This document shows, piece by piece, positions 8,167-15,838 of a stretch of DNA of 64,000 nucleotides. Both the position numbers and the translations under genes were made by a program. Under the pieces are notes generated by a model, which was given only the letters and a program-made list of their open reading frames with translations, had not been told where the DNA came from and did no database searches. Location of the stretch: positions 146,836 to 210,835 of the forward strand of contig CAIOYY010000057.1 of NCBI GenBank assembly GCA_903862715.1. The letters run 5' to 3'. Origin of the DNA: an uncultured Alphaproteobacteria bacterium. Lineage in GTDB: Bacteria; Pseudomonadota; Alphaproteobacteria; Micropepsales; Micropepsaceae. How positions within the stretch are numbered: the stretch's first letter is position 1; each line of letters opens with the position of its first letter.

Positions 8167-8277
8167 ATGCCTATCGAAACTATTCTCGTTGTAAGCGGCG
8201 TCATTTCCGCTTTCGCTCTATTCGCGATTGTCGTTGCCTATGCCAGCGTCGTCGCGGGTGGGCGCTTCAACAAATAG
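8167..8277 (+). CDS. 36-residue single-span membrane protein downstream of an FNR/FixK box
   Basis: This ORF is too short for the supplied track. It starts at an ATG with a strong ribosome site (AAGGGAG, ends 6 bases before the start) and stops at TAG (8275-8277). The product begins MPIETILVV and ends GGRFNK. Residues 5-30 form one continuous hydrophobic segment, with a basic C-terminus (R, K) that would favour the cytoplasmic side. A 14-bp FNR-type box lies 50 bases upstream. Small single-span proteins under oxygen control often belong to respiratory complexes (CydX, CcoQ are examples), but this one has no recognisable similarity to them. Function unknown. Confidence 0.65.
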   Translation: MPIETILVVSGVISAFALFAIVVAYASVVAGGRFNK

Positions 8278-8348
8278 ACACCGCTTTGACCTGAGGCCGC
8301 CACTGCCCGTAACTTGTCCGCAACAAGAACAGGTTCGGGGGAATCGGA

Positions 8349-10007
8349 ATGGCTGCTGCGTCGAAGAAAAAATCCGCCTCAACGCATGATATGCGGGTGG
8401 TGGTTGGCGCGGCGGCGGCCGGCACCATTTTCGAATGGTATGATTTCTACATCTATGGCTCGATCCTCGTCATCATCGCCCAGCAATTCTTCGCGGGCGT
8501 GAACGAGACGGCGGCCTATGTCTTCACGTTGCTCGGCTTTGGCGCGGGCTTTGTCGCCCGGCCGTTTGGCGCGCTTGTGTTTGGCCGCATTGGCGATCGC
8601 ATGGGGCGCAAACATGCGTTTCTGATCACCATCGCCGTCATGGGGATTGCGACCTTCGCCATCGGCGTTCTTCCCACCTATGCGCAAGCGGGCATCTTCG
8701 CGCCGATCCTTCTGATCAGCCTTCGGCTGCTGCAGGGTTTCGCCCTCGGCGGTGAATATGGCGGCGCCATCATCTATGTTGCCGAGCATGCCCCCGCCGA
8801 AAAGCGCGGGCTTTATACCGGCTGGCTGCAGACCACGGCGTCACTCGGCCTTGTCGCTGCGCTTCTTGTCGTTCTCCTCACCCGGCGAAGCATCGGCGAA
8901 GAAGCCTTTGCCGCATGGGGCTGGCGTATTCCTTTTCTGGTTTCGCTCGGGCTTCTGGCCATTTCGCTCTGGGTACGCATGCGCCTGCACGAATCACCAG
9001 TGTTCGAAAAAATCCGCGCCGAAGGCACTCTTTCCAAGGCCCCAATTCGCGATTCCTTCCTGCGCTGGGCCAGCCTCAAATTCGTGCTGATCGCGCTGTC
9101 CTGTTTCATGGCCGCTCATGCCGTCATCTGGTACTCGATCCACTTCTATTCGCAGGTTTTCCTCGAGCGCGTTTTGAAGGTGGACGGTGCGATCGTCAGC
9201 GAAATTCTTCTGATAACCGTAACGCTCAGCGTTCCCATGTATGTTTTCTTCGCCTGGCTGTCCGATCGGGTGGGGCGGAAACCCATCATGCTGACGGCCA
9301 TTGCACTTTCCGCCGCATTGTTCTTCCCGCTGTTTCAGGCGCTGGCGCTGGCGGCCAATCCGGCATTGGTCGAGGCGCAACGCAGTGCTCCGGTCGCGGT
9401 GCTGGCCGATCCCGACTCTTGTTCGCTGCAATTCGACCCCGTGGGCGCCGAGCAATTCGTCAGCTCCTGCGACATCGCGAAAGCGTCATTGGCCGGAGCA
9501 GGCGTCAGTTACCGCAATGAGGACGCGGCTCCCGGCGCCACCGCCGAAATTCATGTTGGCGGCTTCATTCTGGAGAGCTTTGAAGGTCGCGCCCTTGCGC
9601 CCGCCGCGCTGGTCGAAGCGAAAGCGGAATTCTCGGGCGCGTTGCGCGAGGCATTGAATGCGGCGGGATACCCTGAACGCGCCGATCCGGGCGAGATGAA
9701 CAAGGGCCTGATGATCGCCATCATGCTGATCTTCATGGTGCTTGCGACCATGATTTATGGGCCGCTTGCCGCCGTACTGGTGGAATTGTTTCCGACGCGC
9801 ATCCGTTACACCGCGCTGTCGCTGCCTTATCATGTGGGCAATGGCTGGTTTGGCGGTTTTCTCCCCGCCATCGCGGTGGCGATGACCGCCGCCAGCGGCA
9901 ACATCTATAGCGGTTTCTGGTATCCGGTCGTCATTGCCGCGCTCACCGTCGTGGCCGGCGTGATCTTCCTGCCTGAAACGGCCGGGCGGGATATCGAAAA
10001 GATCTAG
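8349..10007 (+). CDS. MFS transporter, metabolite:H+ symporter (MHS) family, with large insert
   Basis: 552 residues, about 110 longer than typical MHS (ProP/KgtP-like) members. Family marks are GTIFEWYDFYIYG near the N-terminus, FGRIGDRMGRK after helix 2, LRLLQGFALGGEYGGA, and LSDRVGRKP in the second half. Between roughly residues 340 and 450 there is a hydrophilic insert with two cysteines (SCSLQF and SSCDIAK), after which membrane helices resume. The insert should face the periplasm because it lies between helices 9 and 10, so a disulfide is plausible. The substrate is probably an organic acid or osmolyte. It follows the FNR-box microprotein by 71 bases on the same strand, so co-transcription is possible. 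Confidence 0.85.
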   Translation: MAAASKKKSASTHDMRVVVGAAAAGTIFEWYDFYIYGSILVIIAQQFFAGVNETAAYVFTLLGFGAGFVARPFGALVFGRIGDRMGRKHAFLITIAVMGIATFAIGVLPTYAQAGIFAPILLISLRLLQGFALGGEYGGAIIYVAEHAPAEKRGLYTGWLQTTASLGLVAALLVVLLTRRSIGEEAFAAWGWRIPFLVSLGLLAISLWVRMRLHESPVFEKIRAEGTLSKAPIRDSFLRWASLKFVLIALSCFMAAHAVIWYSIHFYSQVFLERVLKVDGAIVSEILLITVTLSVPMYVFFAWLSDRVGRKPIMLTAIALSAALFFPLFQALALAANPALVEAQRSAPVAVLADPDSCSLQFDPVGAEQFVSSCDIAKASLAGAGVSYRNEDAAPGATAEIHVGGFILESFEGRALAPAALVEAKAEFSGALREALNAAGYPERADPGEMNKGLMIAIMLIFMVLATMIYGPLAAVLVELFPTRIRYTALSLPYHVGNGWFGGFLPAIAVAMTAASGNIYSGFWYPVVIAALTVVAGVIFLPETAGRDIEKI

Positions 10008-10014
10008 GCCGCGA

Positions 10015-10788
10015 TCAGCCGAAGCGGCCGGTGATGTAGTCTTCGGTCTTCTTGTTGGCAGGCGCGGTGAACACCTGTTCGGTCGCGCCGAATTCGATCA
10101 CTTCGCCTAGGAACATGAACGCGGTGTAGTCCGACACGCGCGACGCCTGCTGCATATTATGGGTCACAATGACGATGGTGTAGTCGTGCGAAAGCTCGCT
10201 GATAAGCTCTTCGATCTTGGCAGTCGAAATCGGATCCAGTGCCGAACAGGGTTCATCAAGCAGAATGATTTCGGGTTTCGTCGCCACCGAACGGGCGATG
10301 CAAAGCCGTTGCTGCTGTCCACCCGATAGGCTGGTGCCGCTGGCGTTCAGCTTGTCCTTCACTTCTTCCCAAAGCGCAGCGCGGCGCAACGCGTGTTCCA
10401 CGCGGCCCTCGAGCTCCGAACGCGAAAGCTTTTCGTGCAATTGCAGGCCAAAAGCGATGTTGTCGAAAATCGTCATCGGAAAGGGTGTCGGTTTCTGGAA
10501 CACCATGCCGATTTTTGCGCGCAGAGCATTGAGATCCAGATCGCGGCCCAATATATCGACGCCGTCGAGCAGCGCTTTTCCCTCGGCGCGCTGATTGGGA
10601 TAGAGCTCGTAGATGCGGTTCAGCGCCCGCAACAGCGTGGACTTGCCGCAGCCGGAAGGACCGATGAACGCCGTCACCTTGTTCGCAAAAAGCGGTAGCG
10701 TAATGCCCTTCAGCGCAGGCGTGTCGCCGTAATAGAAGACAAGACCTTCGATGGATACTTTGACTTTGGGCGGCGTCGTACCCGGCAT
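10015..10788 (-). CDS. pstB: Phosphate ABC transporter ATP-binding protein PstB
   Basis: 257 residues, standard PstB length. It is the cytoplasmic ATPase that drives high-affinity phosphate import. Walker A is GPSGCGKST, the signature is LSGGQQQRL and Walker B is [12 protein letters not shown] with the PstB-typical Cys-Ser after DEP. The Q-loop is [16 protein letters not shown], typical of PstB rather than other ABC ATPases. It begins 2 bases after pstA. It is the last gene of the pst operon here; phoU, which often follows, is absent, and the neighbouring MFS gene is convergent. Confidence 0.97.
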   Translation of the reverse strand: MPGTTPPKVKVSIEGLVFYYGDTPALKGITLPLFANKVTAFIGPSGCGKSTLLRALNRIYELYPNQRAEGKALLDGVDILGRDLDLNALRAKIGMVFQKPTPFPMTIFDNIAFGLQLHEKLSRSELEGRVEHALRRAALWEEVKDKLNASGTSLSGGQQQRLCIARSVATKPEIILLDEPCSALDPISTAKIEELISELSHDYTIVIVTHNMQQASRVSDYTAFMFLGEVIEFGATEQVFTAPANKKTEDYITGRFG

Positions 10789-10790
10789 TC

Positions 10791-11639
10791 TTATCTCCGT
10801 TCGCTTTCGGAATGCGATTCCAGCACACGCGCGACAATGCTGAGAAAAAGAACCGCCATGGTGATGAGAAGCGCACCGGCCCAGGCCATGCGCTGCCAGT
10901 CCTCATAGGGGCTGACCGCCATGCGGAAGATCGTGACCGGCAGGTTCGGCATCGGTGCGTTCAGATCGGTGCTCCAGAACTGATTACTTAAGGATGTGAA
11001 AAGAAGCGGCGCGGTTTCGCCCGAAATGCGCGCAATGGCAAGAAGCACGCCGGTTACGATTCCGGCGCGCGCCGCCCGCCAGGTGACATGGCGAATGACA
11101 TGCGCACGCGGTGCACCCAGCGCGGCCGCGGCCTCGCGCAGCGTGTTCGGAATCAGCAGCAGCATGTTCTCGGTCGTGCGCACTACGACGGGAATAACGA
11201 TTGTTGTAAGAGCAGCTATGCCTGCCCAGCCCGAGTAATGCCCCATCGTGACGACGATCAGCTCATAGATGAAAAGGCCGAGGACGATCGACGGCGCGCT
11301 GAGCAGGATGTCGTTCACGAAGCGCACCGCAAAGGCGAGGCGCGTATAACGGCCATATTCGGCAAGATAGGTTCCGACCATGATGCCGATCGGCGTGCCT
11401 GCGATCACCGCCAGCGATGTCATGATCAGACTGCCGACGATGGCATTGGCGAGGCCGCCTTCTTCGCCCGGCGGTGCCCACGATTGCGTGAAGACCGCAA
11501 GATCAATGGCGGTGAAACCCTGATAGAGCAGGGTTCCGAGGATTACCGCGAGCCAGCCGAGACCGAACAGAGTCGCGGCCAGCGAAAGCCCAAGGAACAT
11601 CGCATTGCGGCGCCGGCGCCTGGCATAGATCGCGCTCAT
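10791..11639 (-). CDS. pstA: Phosphate ABC transporter permease PstA
   Basis: 282 residues with six membrane segments. It is the second permease subunit of the phosphate importer. The EAA-type loop is [18 protein letters not shown], followed by [13 protein letters not shown], both typical of PstA. It overlaps the pstC stop by 4 bases (ATGA type), so the two permeases are translationally coupled, and pstB follows 2 bases later. The N-terminus begins with a short basic stretch (RRRRR) before the first helix, as expected for a cytoplasmic N-terminus. Confidence 0.96.
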   Translation of the reverse strand: MSAIYARRRRRNAMFLGLSLAATLFGLGWLAVILGTLLYQGFTAIDLAVFTQSWAPPGEEGGLANAIVGSLIMTSLAVIAGTPIGIMVGTYLAEYGRYTRLAFAVRFVNDILLSAPSIVLGLFIYELIVVTMGHYSGWAGIAALTTIVIPVVVRTTENMLLLIPNTLREAAAALGAPRAHVIRHVTWRAARAGIVTGVLLAIARISGETAPLLFTSLSNQFWSTDLNAPMPNLPVTIFRMAVSPYEDWQRMAWAGALLITMAVLFLSIVARVLESHSESERR

Positions 11640-12625
11640 GCACGTCCTCCCGCCCGGGCTTCCAGTCGATAGAGCATGAATTGCGCGGCGGCGAGCACGA
11701 GGAAGGTGACGAAGAACAGGATAAGTCCCAGTTCGATCAGCGCTGCGAAATAAAGGTCGCCCAGCGCCTCGGTGAACTCATTGGCGATGGCGGCGGAAAT
11801 CGTGGTGCCGGGCGCGAATAGCGAGACCGCGATGTTATGGGCATTGCCGATCACGAAGGTGACCGCCATCGTCTCGCCCAGCGCGCGTCCCAAAGCCAGC
11901 ATGACGCCGCCCACAACGCCGCTGCGGGCATAGGGAAGCACGACATTCCACACCACTTCCCATGTCGTCGCGCCAAGCCCGTAGGCGGCCTCCTTGAGAA
12001 CATTCGGCACGGTCTCGAACACGTCGCGCGTGATGGCGGTGATGAAGGGCAGGACCATGATCGCAAGGATCAGTCCGGCGGTGAACATGCCGATTCCGTA
12101 GGGCGGGCCAGCAAAGAGATTCTGCAGAATCGGGACGTCGGCGAAGATACCGATCACCCACGGCTGCACCGAGGTCTGCAGCACAGGCGCCAGAACGAAG
12201 AAGCCCCAGAGGCCGTAAATGATGCTGGGAATGCCGGCGAGCAATTCGACCGCGATACCAACCGGGCGCCGAAGACCGCGCGGGCAAAGCTCGGTGAGAA
12301 AAATCGCGATGCCGATGCCGACCGGCACAGCGATCGTCATGGCGATCAGCGAGGTGACCAGCGTGCCGTAGATCGGCGCGGCGGCGCCGAAGACTTCTCG
12401 GACCGGATCCCAGGCTTCGGTCCAGAGGAAGGAAAAGCCAAAGGCCTCAATCGCGGGCCAAGCGCCCCTCAGCAGCGAGCCCACCAGCGCGACGAACATC
12501 GCCAGTACGAACAGCGCACAGACTAAGGTCAGTCTATGAAACAGATGATCGAAGCGATGCATGCGCCTTAGGCGACTCGCGGCGGATCTGGGCGCAGGCA
12601 TGGTGTCGGAAGCGATATCGGCCAT
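11636..12625 (-). CDS. pstC: Phosphate ABC transporter permease PstC
   Basis: 329 residues with six core membrane segments. It is the first permease subunit. Markers are [38 protein letters not shown], the EAA loop [20 protein letters not shown] and [16 protein letters not shown]. It is separated from pstS by 164 bases that hold a hairpin, which is a common way to keep binding-protein expression above permease expression. Regulation is likely through the PhoB-type boxes upstream of pstS. Confidence 0.96.
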   Translation of the reverse strand: MADIASDTMPAPRSAASRLRRMHRFDHLFHRLTLVCALFVLAMFVALVGSLLRGAWPAIEAFGFSFLWTEAWDPVREVFGAAAPIYGTLVTSLIAMTIAVPVGIGIAIFLTELCPRGLRRPVGIAVELLAGIPSIIYGLWGFFVLAPVLQTSVQPWVIGIFADVPILQNLFAGPPYGIGMFTAGLILAIMVLPFITAITRDVFETVPNVLKEAAYGLGATTWEVVWNVVLPYARSGVVGGVMLALGRALGETMAVTFVIGNAHNIAVSLFAPGTTISAAIANEFTEALGDLYFAALIELGLILFFVTFLVLAAAQFMLYRLEARAGGRA

Positions 12626-12658
12626 GAAATTCTCGGAGAGAACGCTCCTCGATGCAAA

Positions 12659-12682
12659 GGCGGGGGAGGCTTCCGCCCCGCC
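12659..12682 (-). terminator. Hairpin between pstS and pstC (possible attenuator)
   Basis: Reading the minus strand, GGCGGGG pairs with CCCCGCC across a short loop, giving a 7-bp all-GC stem in the pstS-pstC gap. It is followed by TTTGC, not a long T-run, so it is probably a partial terminator or an RNA-stabilising end for pstS mRNA. A second weaker repeat (ATTAT/ATAAT) lies about 40 bases nearer pstS. The role is inferred from position. Confidence 0.45.
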
Positions 12683-12789
12683 CGCCCGCTGGGTGTCACT
12701 ATTCCGGAGGCTATTATGCCGAATAATGCGACAAAGATTTTAGCCGATTGCAGAGAACACTGTGAGTTGTTCGGTATTTTCCTTTGGGC

Positions 12790-13857
12790 CTATCCGCCCC
12801 AGCCGGCCACCTGGGTCCAGCTGGCTTCAATCTCGGCGGTCAACGTGTCGGGAAGCGGAACGAAATGCAGGTCGTTCGCCATGTCGTCGCCACTGGCATA
12901 GGCCCACTGGAAGAATTTGAGCGCTTCCGCGGTAGCGACAACATCGACCGGCTGCTTGTAGACAAGAATGAAAGTCGCACCCGCCATCGGCCAGGATTCC
13001 GCACCGGCCTGATCATTCAAGAGCGTGCCGAAACCTTCTTCGGCGTTCCAGGTCGCGCTCGCCGCAGCGGCCATGAAGCTTTCGACGGAGGGCGATACGG
13101 CATTGCCTTCGCTATTGACGAGGCGCGTATGGGCAAGTCCAGCCTGACTGGCATAGGCATATTCGACATAGCCGATGGCGCCGACCGTGCGGCCGACATT
13201 GCCGGCGACGCCTTCGTTGCCTTTCGCGCCAAGTCCGACCGGCCAGTTGACTGCGGTGGCCGCGCCGACCTGTTCGCTCCAGGCGGGGCTAACTTTTGAA
13301 AGATAGTCGGCGAAGATGAAGGTCGTGCCCGATCCGTCCGAACGGTGAACGACAACGATCGGGAGATCGCCAAGTTCGACGCCCGGATTGAGCGCGGCGA
13401 TGGCGGGATCGTTCCAGTTGATGATCTGGCCGAGGAAAATGTTCGCAATGGTGGCGCCATCGAGGATCAGTTCACCGGCCTCGATCCCCGGAATGTTCAC
13501 CACCATGACATTGCCGCCGATCACGGTCGGGAATTGCAGCAGCCCATGCTCGTCGAGCTCCGCTTTGGTCAGCGGCATGTCCGTCGCACCGAAGGTGACT
13601 GTCTTTTCCTGTATCTGGCGAATACCGCCACCCGAACCGATGGCCTGATAGTTCATGGCATTGCCGGTGAGGTCACGATAGGAGGCCGCCCAGGTCGAAT
13701 AGATCGGGAAGGGAAAGGTTGCGCCCGCGCCTGAAATCGCAACGCCGGATGCATCGGCCGTTGCCGCCGCTTCATTTCCCGCATCCGCGGCGCCCTGGTC
13801 CTGGCAGCCAAGAAGAAGCAGTCCGAGACCGGCTAAGGCATAGGCAATCGGCTTCAT
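12790..13857 (-). CDS. pstS: Phosphate ABC transporter substrate-binding lipoprotein PstS
   Basis: 355 residues. The N-terminal signal ends in a lipobox (LLLLGC), so this is a lipoprotein held at the periplasmic face. The mature protein starts the PstS fold with SGAGATFPFPIY; further marks are YQAIGSGGGIRQI, FGATDMPL, VVHRSDGSGTTFIF and IGYVEYAYA. These segments line the phosphate site. An Ala-rich, negatively charged spacer (about residues 20-37) links lipid and domain. It is the first pst gene; the 192-base gap to the porin upstream carries a Pho-box array. Confidence 0.97.
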   Translation of the reverse strand: MKPIAYALAGLGLLLLGCQDQGAADAGNEAAATADASGVAISGAGATFPFPIYSTWAASYRDLTGNAMNYQAIGSGGGIRQIQEKTVTFGATDMPLTKAELDEHGLLQFPTVIGGNVMVVNIPGIEAGELILDGATIANIFLGQIINWNDPAIAALNPGVELGDLPIVVVHRSDGSGTTFIFADYLSKVSPAWSEQVGAATAVNWPVGLGAKGNEGVAGNVGRTVGAIGYVEYAYASQAGLAHTRLVNSEGNAVSPSVESFMAAAASATWNAEEGFGTLLNDQAGAESWPMAGATFILVYKQPVDVVATAEALKFFQWAYASGDDMANDLHFVPLPDTLTAEIEASWTQVAGWGG

Positions 13858-13965
13858 GGGAACTCCTCGTGAAATGACAATGGCGTTTCGATAACGGGAT
13901 GGAAAATCCCCCGACGCACCAGCTCTCGTTCGAGACGCATAGCGTCACAGCTTGGTGGAAGGACT

Positions 13966-13994
13966 GTCACTGTTTTGCGAAGGTTTCGTGACAG
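13966..13994 (-). promoter_or_regulatory. Pho-box array upstream of pstS
   Basis: On the minus strand three 7-base units recur every 11 bases with A-rich spacers: CTGTCAC-gaaa-CCTTCGC-aaaa-CAGTGAC. The PhoB consensus is CTGTCAT-N4-CTGTCAT; the units match at 6, 3 and 4 of 7 positions against CTGTCAT (7, 4 and 5 against the CTGTCAC variant). The array lies 109-137 bases before the pstS start. The first unit is strong and the other two weak, so the call leans on spacing and context. Confidence 0.6.
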
Positions 13995-14049
13995 TCACAC
14001 CTTCTCCGAATTTTCCTGCTTAAATTCTACCACAGGTTGCGCGACTCCG

Positions 14050-15630
14050 TCAGAAGCTGAACTGCATCCGGGCGCCGAGTACCTGGAAATCCTGCCCGGC
14101 TTCCAGCCCGCCGGCGTCCAGGCGATTGATATCGACAATGCTGTAATCGAACAGCCAGCGAACATTGCGGTTCATATACCAGTTCAGCCCGGTGCCGATG
14201 ATCCGCTGTTCGCCTCCGCGCACCCGGTTCGCCGGATCGGGATCGAAAACATAGGCGTCGAGATCGTTTACGCTGTAACGGGCTTTCACTTCCCACGCGC
14301 CCCACCCGCCGCCGTCACGCGCAAAGGCGTTGCGCGGGGCCGGAGACCCGAAGGCCGCGGAGGCCGCATTATACGGGCGTTGCTCTCCGGTCAGGAAATA
14401 GGACGCCTGCATATACCAGCCGCTGAAGGTAGGATCCTTCAGCGATGAATCTACGCGATCGATGCTGTGACGGAAATACTCGCCCTGCACCGTGAACGGG
14501 CCGTAATTCGCGGCGGCTTCCACGCCCCATGCGAAGGCGGATTTTCCTGCGACCGAGGGCGCTAATCCGCTGGCGCCAAAGCCGACCAGACGCGTACCAT
14601 CAACGCGTGTTTCGGGACGATCATTGAACGCCATCGCACCATCAGGCTGGTTGAGAATGCGTGCCGCGTTCACGCCCACCTGAAAACTCGATTGCGCGTC
14701 GGAATAAAAGCGATAGGCGAGACGCCCGAGCCATTGCGTGCCCTCGTCGTCGGATTTGGTTTCTGCAATGCGCTCACCGGTAAAGGCGTTTGATACCAGC
14801 AGATTGTCGCCGTCATGCAGAACGCCTTCTTTCTGATAACGGGCTTCGATGCCGCGCCGCGAATCGCTGCCGCCGAACGGATCGAGCAATGTGTTCACGA
14901 TGGACGAACGTTCCATGAAGGTGAGATCGGCGGACGACGTTGAATCGTCGAGCGTGAATTTCGGCTGGATCGCGCCGCCATTGATGACGACATCCGGAAT
15001 GCCGGTATAGGCAAGACGCATCAGATAGATCTGACCTGCGCGCTCGGTGGCCGAGCTGCCGAAATCGAACACGAACTCATATTCGAAATCGCGGAATACC
15101 TGTCCTTCAACGCCGAATTGCGCGCGGCGGAAATAGGCGCCATTGCGCAAATCGCGTCCGGTGGTAACCGAGCCCGGCAAATGGGAATCCTGGAAGAAGC
15201 TGCCGGAATCGAATTGCAGTCGGCCGCGAAACGCGAGATCGAAATCGCCATTGGGGCTTCGGATCGTCGCGCGGTTGTTGGCGTAGCTCCAGATCGGTGC
15301 ATTCGGATCTAAGGCCGGCGCCGATACTGCCAACGGCGATGGGGCGGGTGCACTCGCTTGCGCCATCTGCGGCATGGCCGCAGGCGCCGACGTCGGCTCG
15401 CTCTCGCTTGACGAGGCGACCGCCGGACTATCCGGGAACGAGAGGCCGGACGCAGCTGCCGGGGCGTTCGGAACGCCTTCCGCCGGAATGCCGTTCAGCC
15501 CCAATAGCGCTTCGAGCCGCGCGACACGTTCCTCCAGCGATAGGGTTTCCGGCTCCGCGGCGACCGCAGTCTGCGACAGAAAACCAATACCGAGCAGGAG
15601 ACCTGCCACTAGGAATAGGGAGCGCTTCAT
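14050..15630 (-). CDS. Phosphate-selective porin (OprP/OprO-like)
   Basis: 526 residues. A signal peptide (to about residue 24, AVAAEP) is followed by a short coiled-coil segment (LEERVARLEALLG), a Pro/Ser/Ala-rich linker to about residue 115, and then the OprP/OprO-type barrel. Barrel marks are FDLAFRGRLQFDSGSF, RRAQFGVEGQVFRDFEYEFVFDF and FTVQGEYFRHSIDR. The last residue is Phe (MQFSF), the normal end of an outer-membrane barrel. It would admit phosphate or polyphosphate to the periplasm for PstS. It sits directly upstream of pstS on the same strand and has its own near-perfect Pho box. Confidence 0.9.
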   Translation of the reverse strand: MKRSLFLVAGLLLGIGFLSQTAVAAEPETLSLEERVARLEALLGLNGIPAEGVPNAPAAASGLSFPDSPAVASSSESEPTSAPAAMPQMAQASAPAPSPLAVSAPALDPNAPIWSYANNRATIRSPNGDFDLAFRGRLQFDSGSFFQDSHLPGSVTTGRDLRNGAYFRRAQFGVEGQVFRDFEYEFVFDFGSSATERAGQIYLMRLAYTGIPDVVINGGAIQPKFTLDDSTSSADLTFMERSSIVNTLLDPFGGSDSRRGIEARYQKEGVLHDGDNLLVSNAFTGERIAETKSDDEGTQWLGRLAYRFYSDAQSSFQVGVNAARILNQPDGAMAFNDRPETRVDGTRLVGFGASGLAPSVAGKSAFAWGVEAAANYGPFTVQGEYFRHSIDRVDSSLKDPTFSGWYMQASYFLTGEQRPYNAASAAFGSPAPRNAFARDGGGWGAWEVKARYSVNDLDAYVFDPDPANRVRGGEQRIIGTGLNWYMNRNVRWLFDYSIVDINRLDAGGLEAGQDFQVLGARMQFSF

Positions 15631-15708
15631 GGATCATCTCCGAAGGTTTCGGGCCGGTTCTCGCCAGCTTTCGCGCGAACACGCGCCGGACTGTAATCCC
15701 AGCCACGG

Positions 15709-15726
15709 ATGACACTTCGATGACAG
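15709..15726 (-). promoter_or_regulatory. Near-perfect Pho box upstream of the OprP-like porin
   Basis: On the minus strand CTGTCATCGAAGTGTCAT matches the PhoB box CTGTCAT-N4-CTGTCAT at 13 of 14 defined positions. It lies 79 bases before the porin start and 113 bases before the start of the divergent hybrid kinase, so it could serve either side. This is the clearest evidence in the window for a PhoB regulon; the phoB and phoR genes themselves are not present. Confidence 0.8.
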
Positions 15727-15838
15727 ATACATAACGGATGGGTGACTATTGCCGTCCCTCGCTGGGCAAAAATATCACACATGGGGGGCTTCACCGTCGG
15801 CGATCAGGTTAAGCCTTTCTCAAGGGGGGCTGCGCAAT

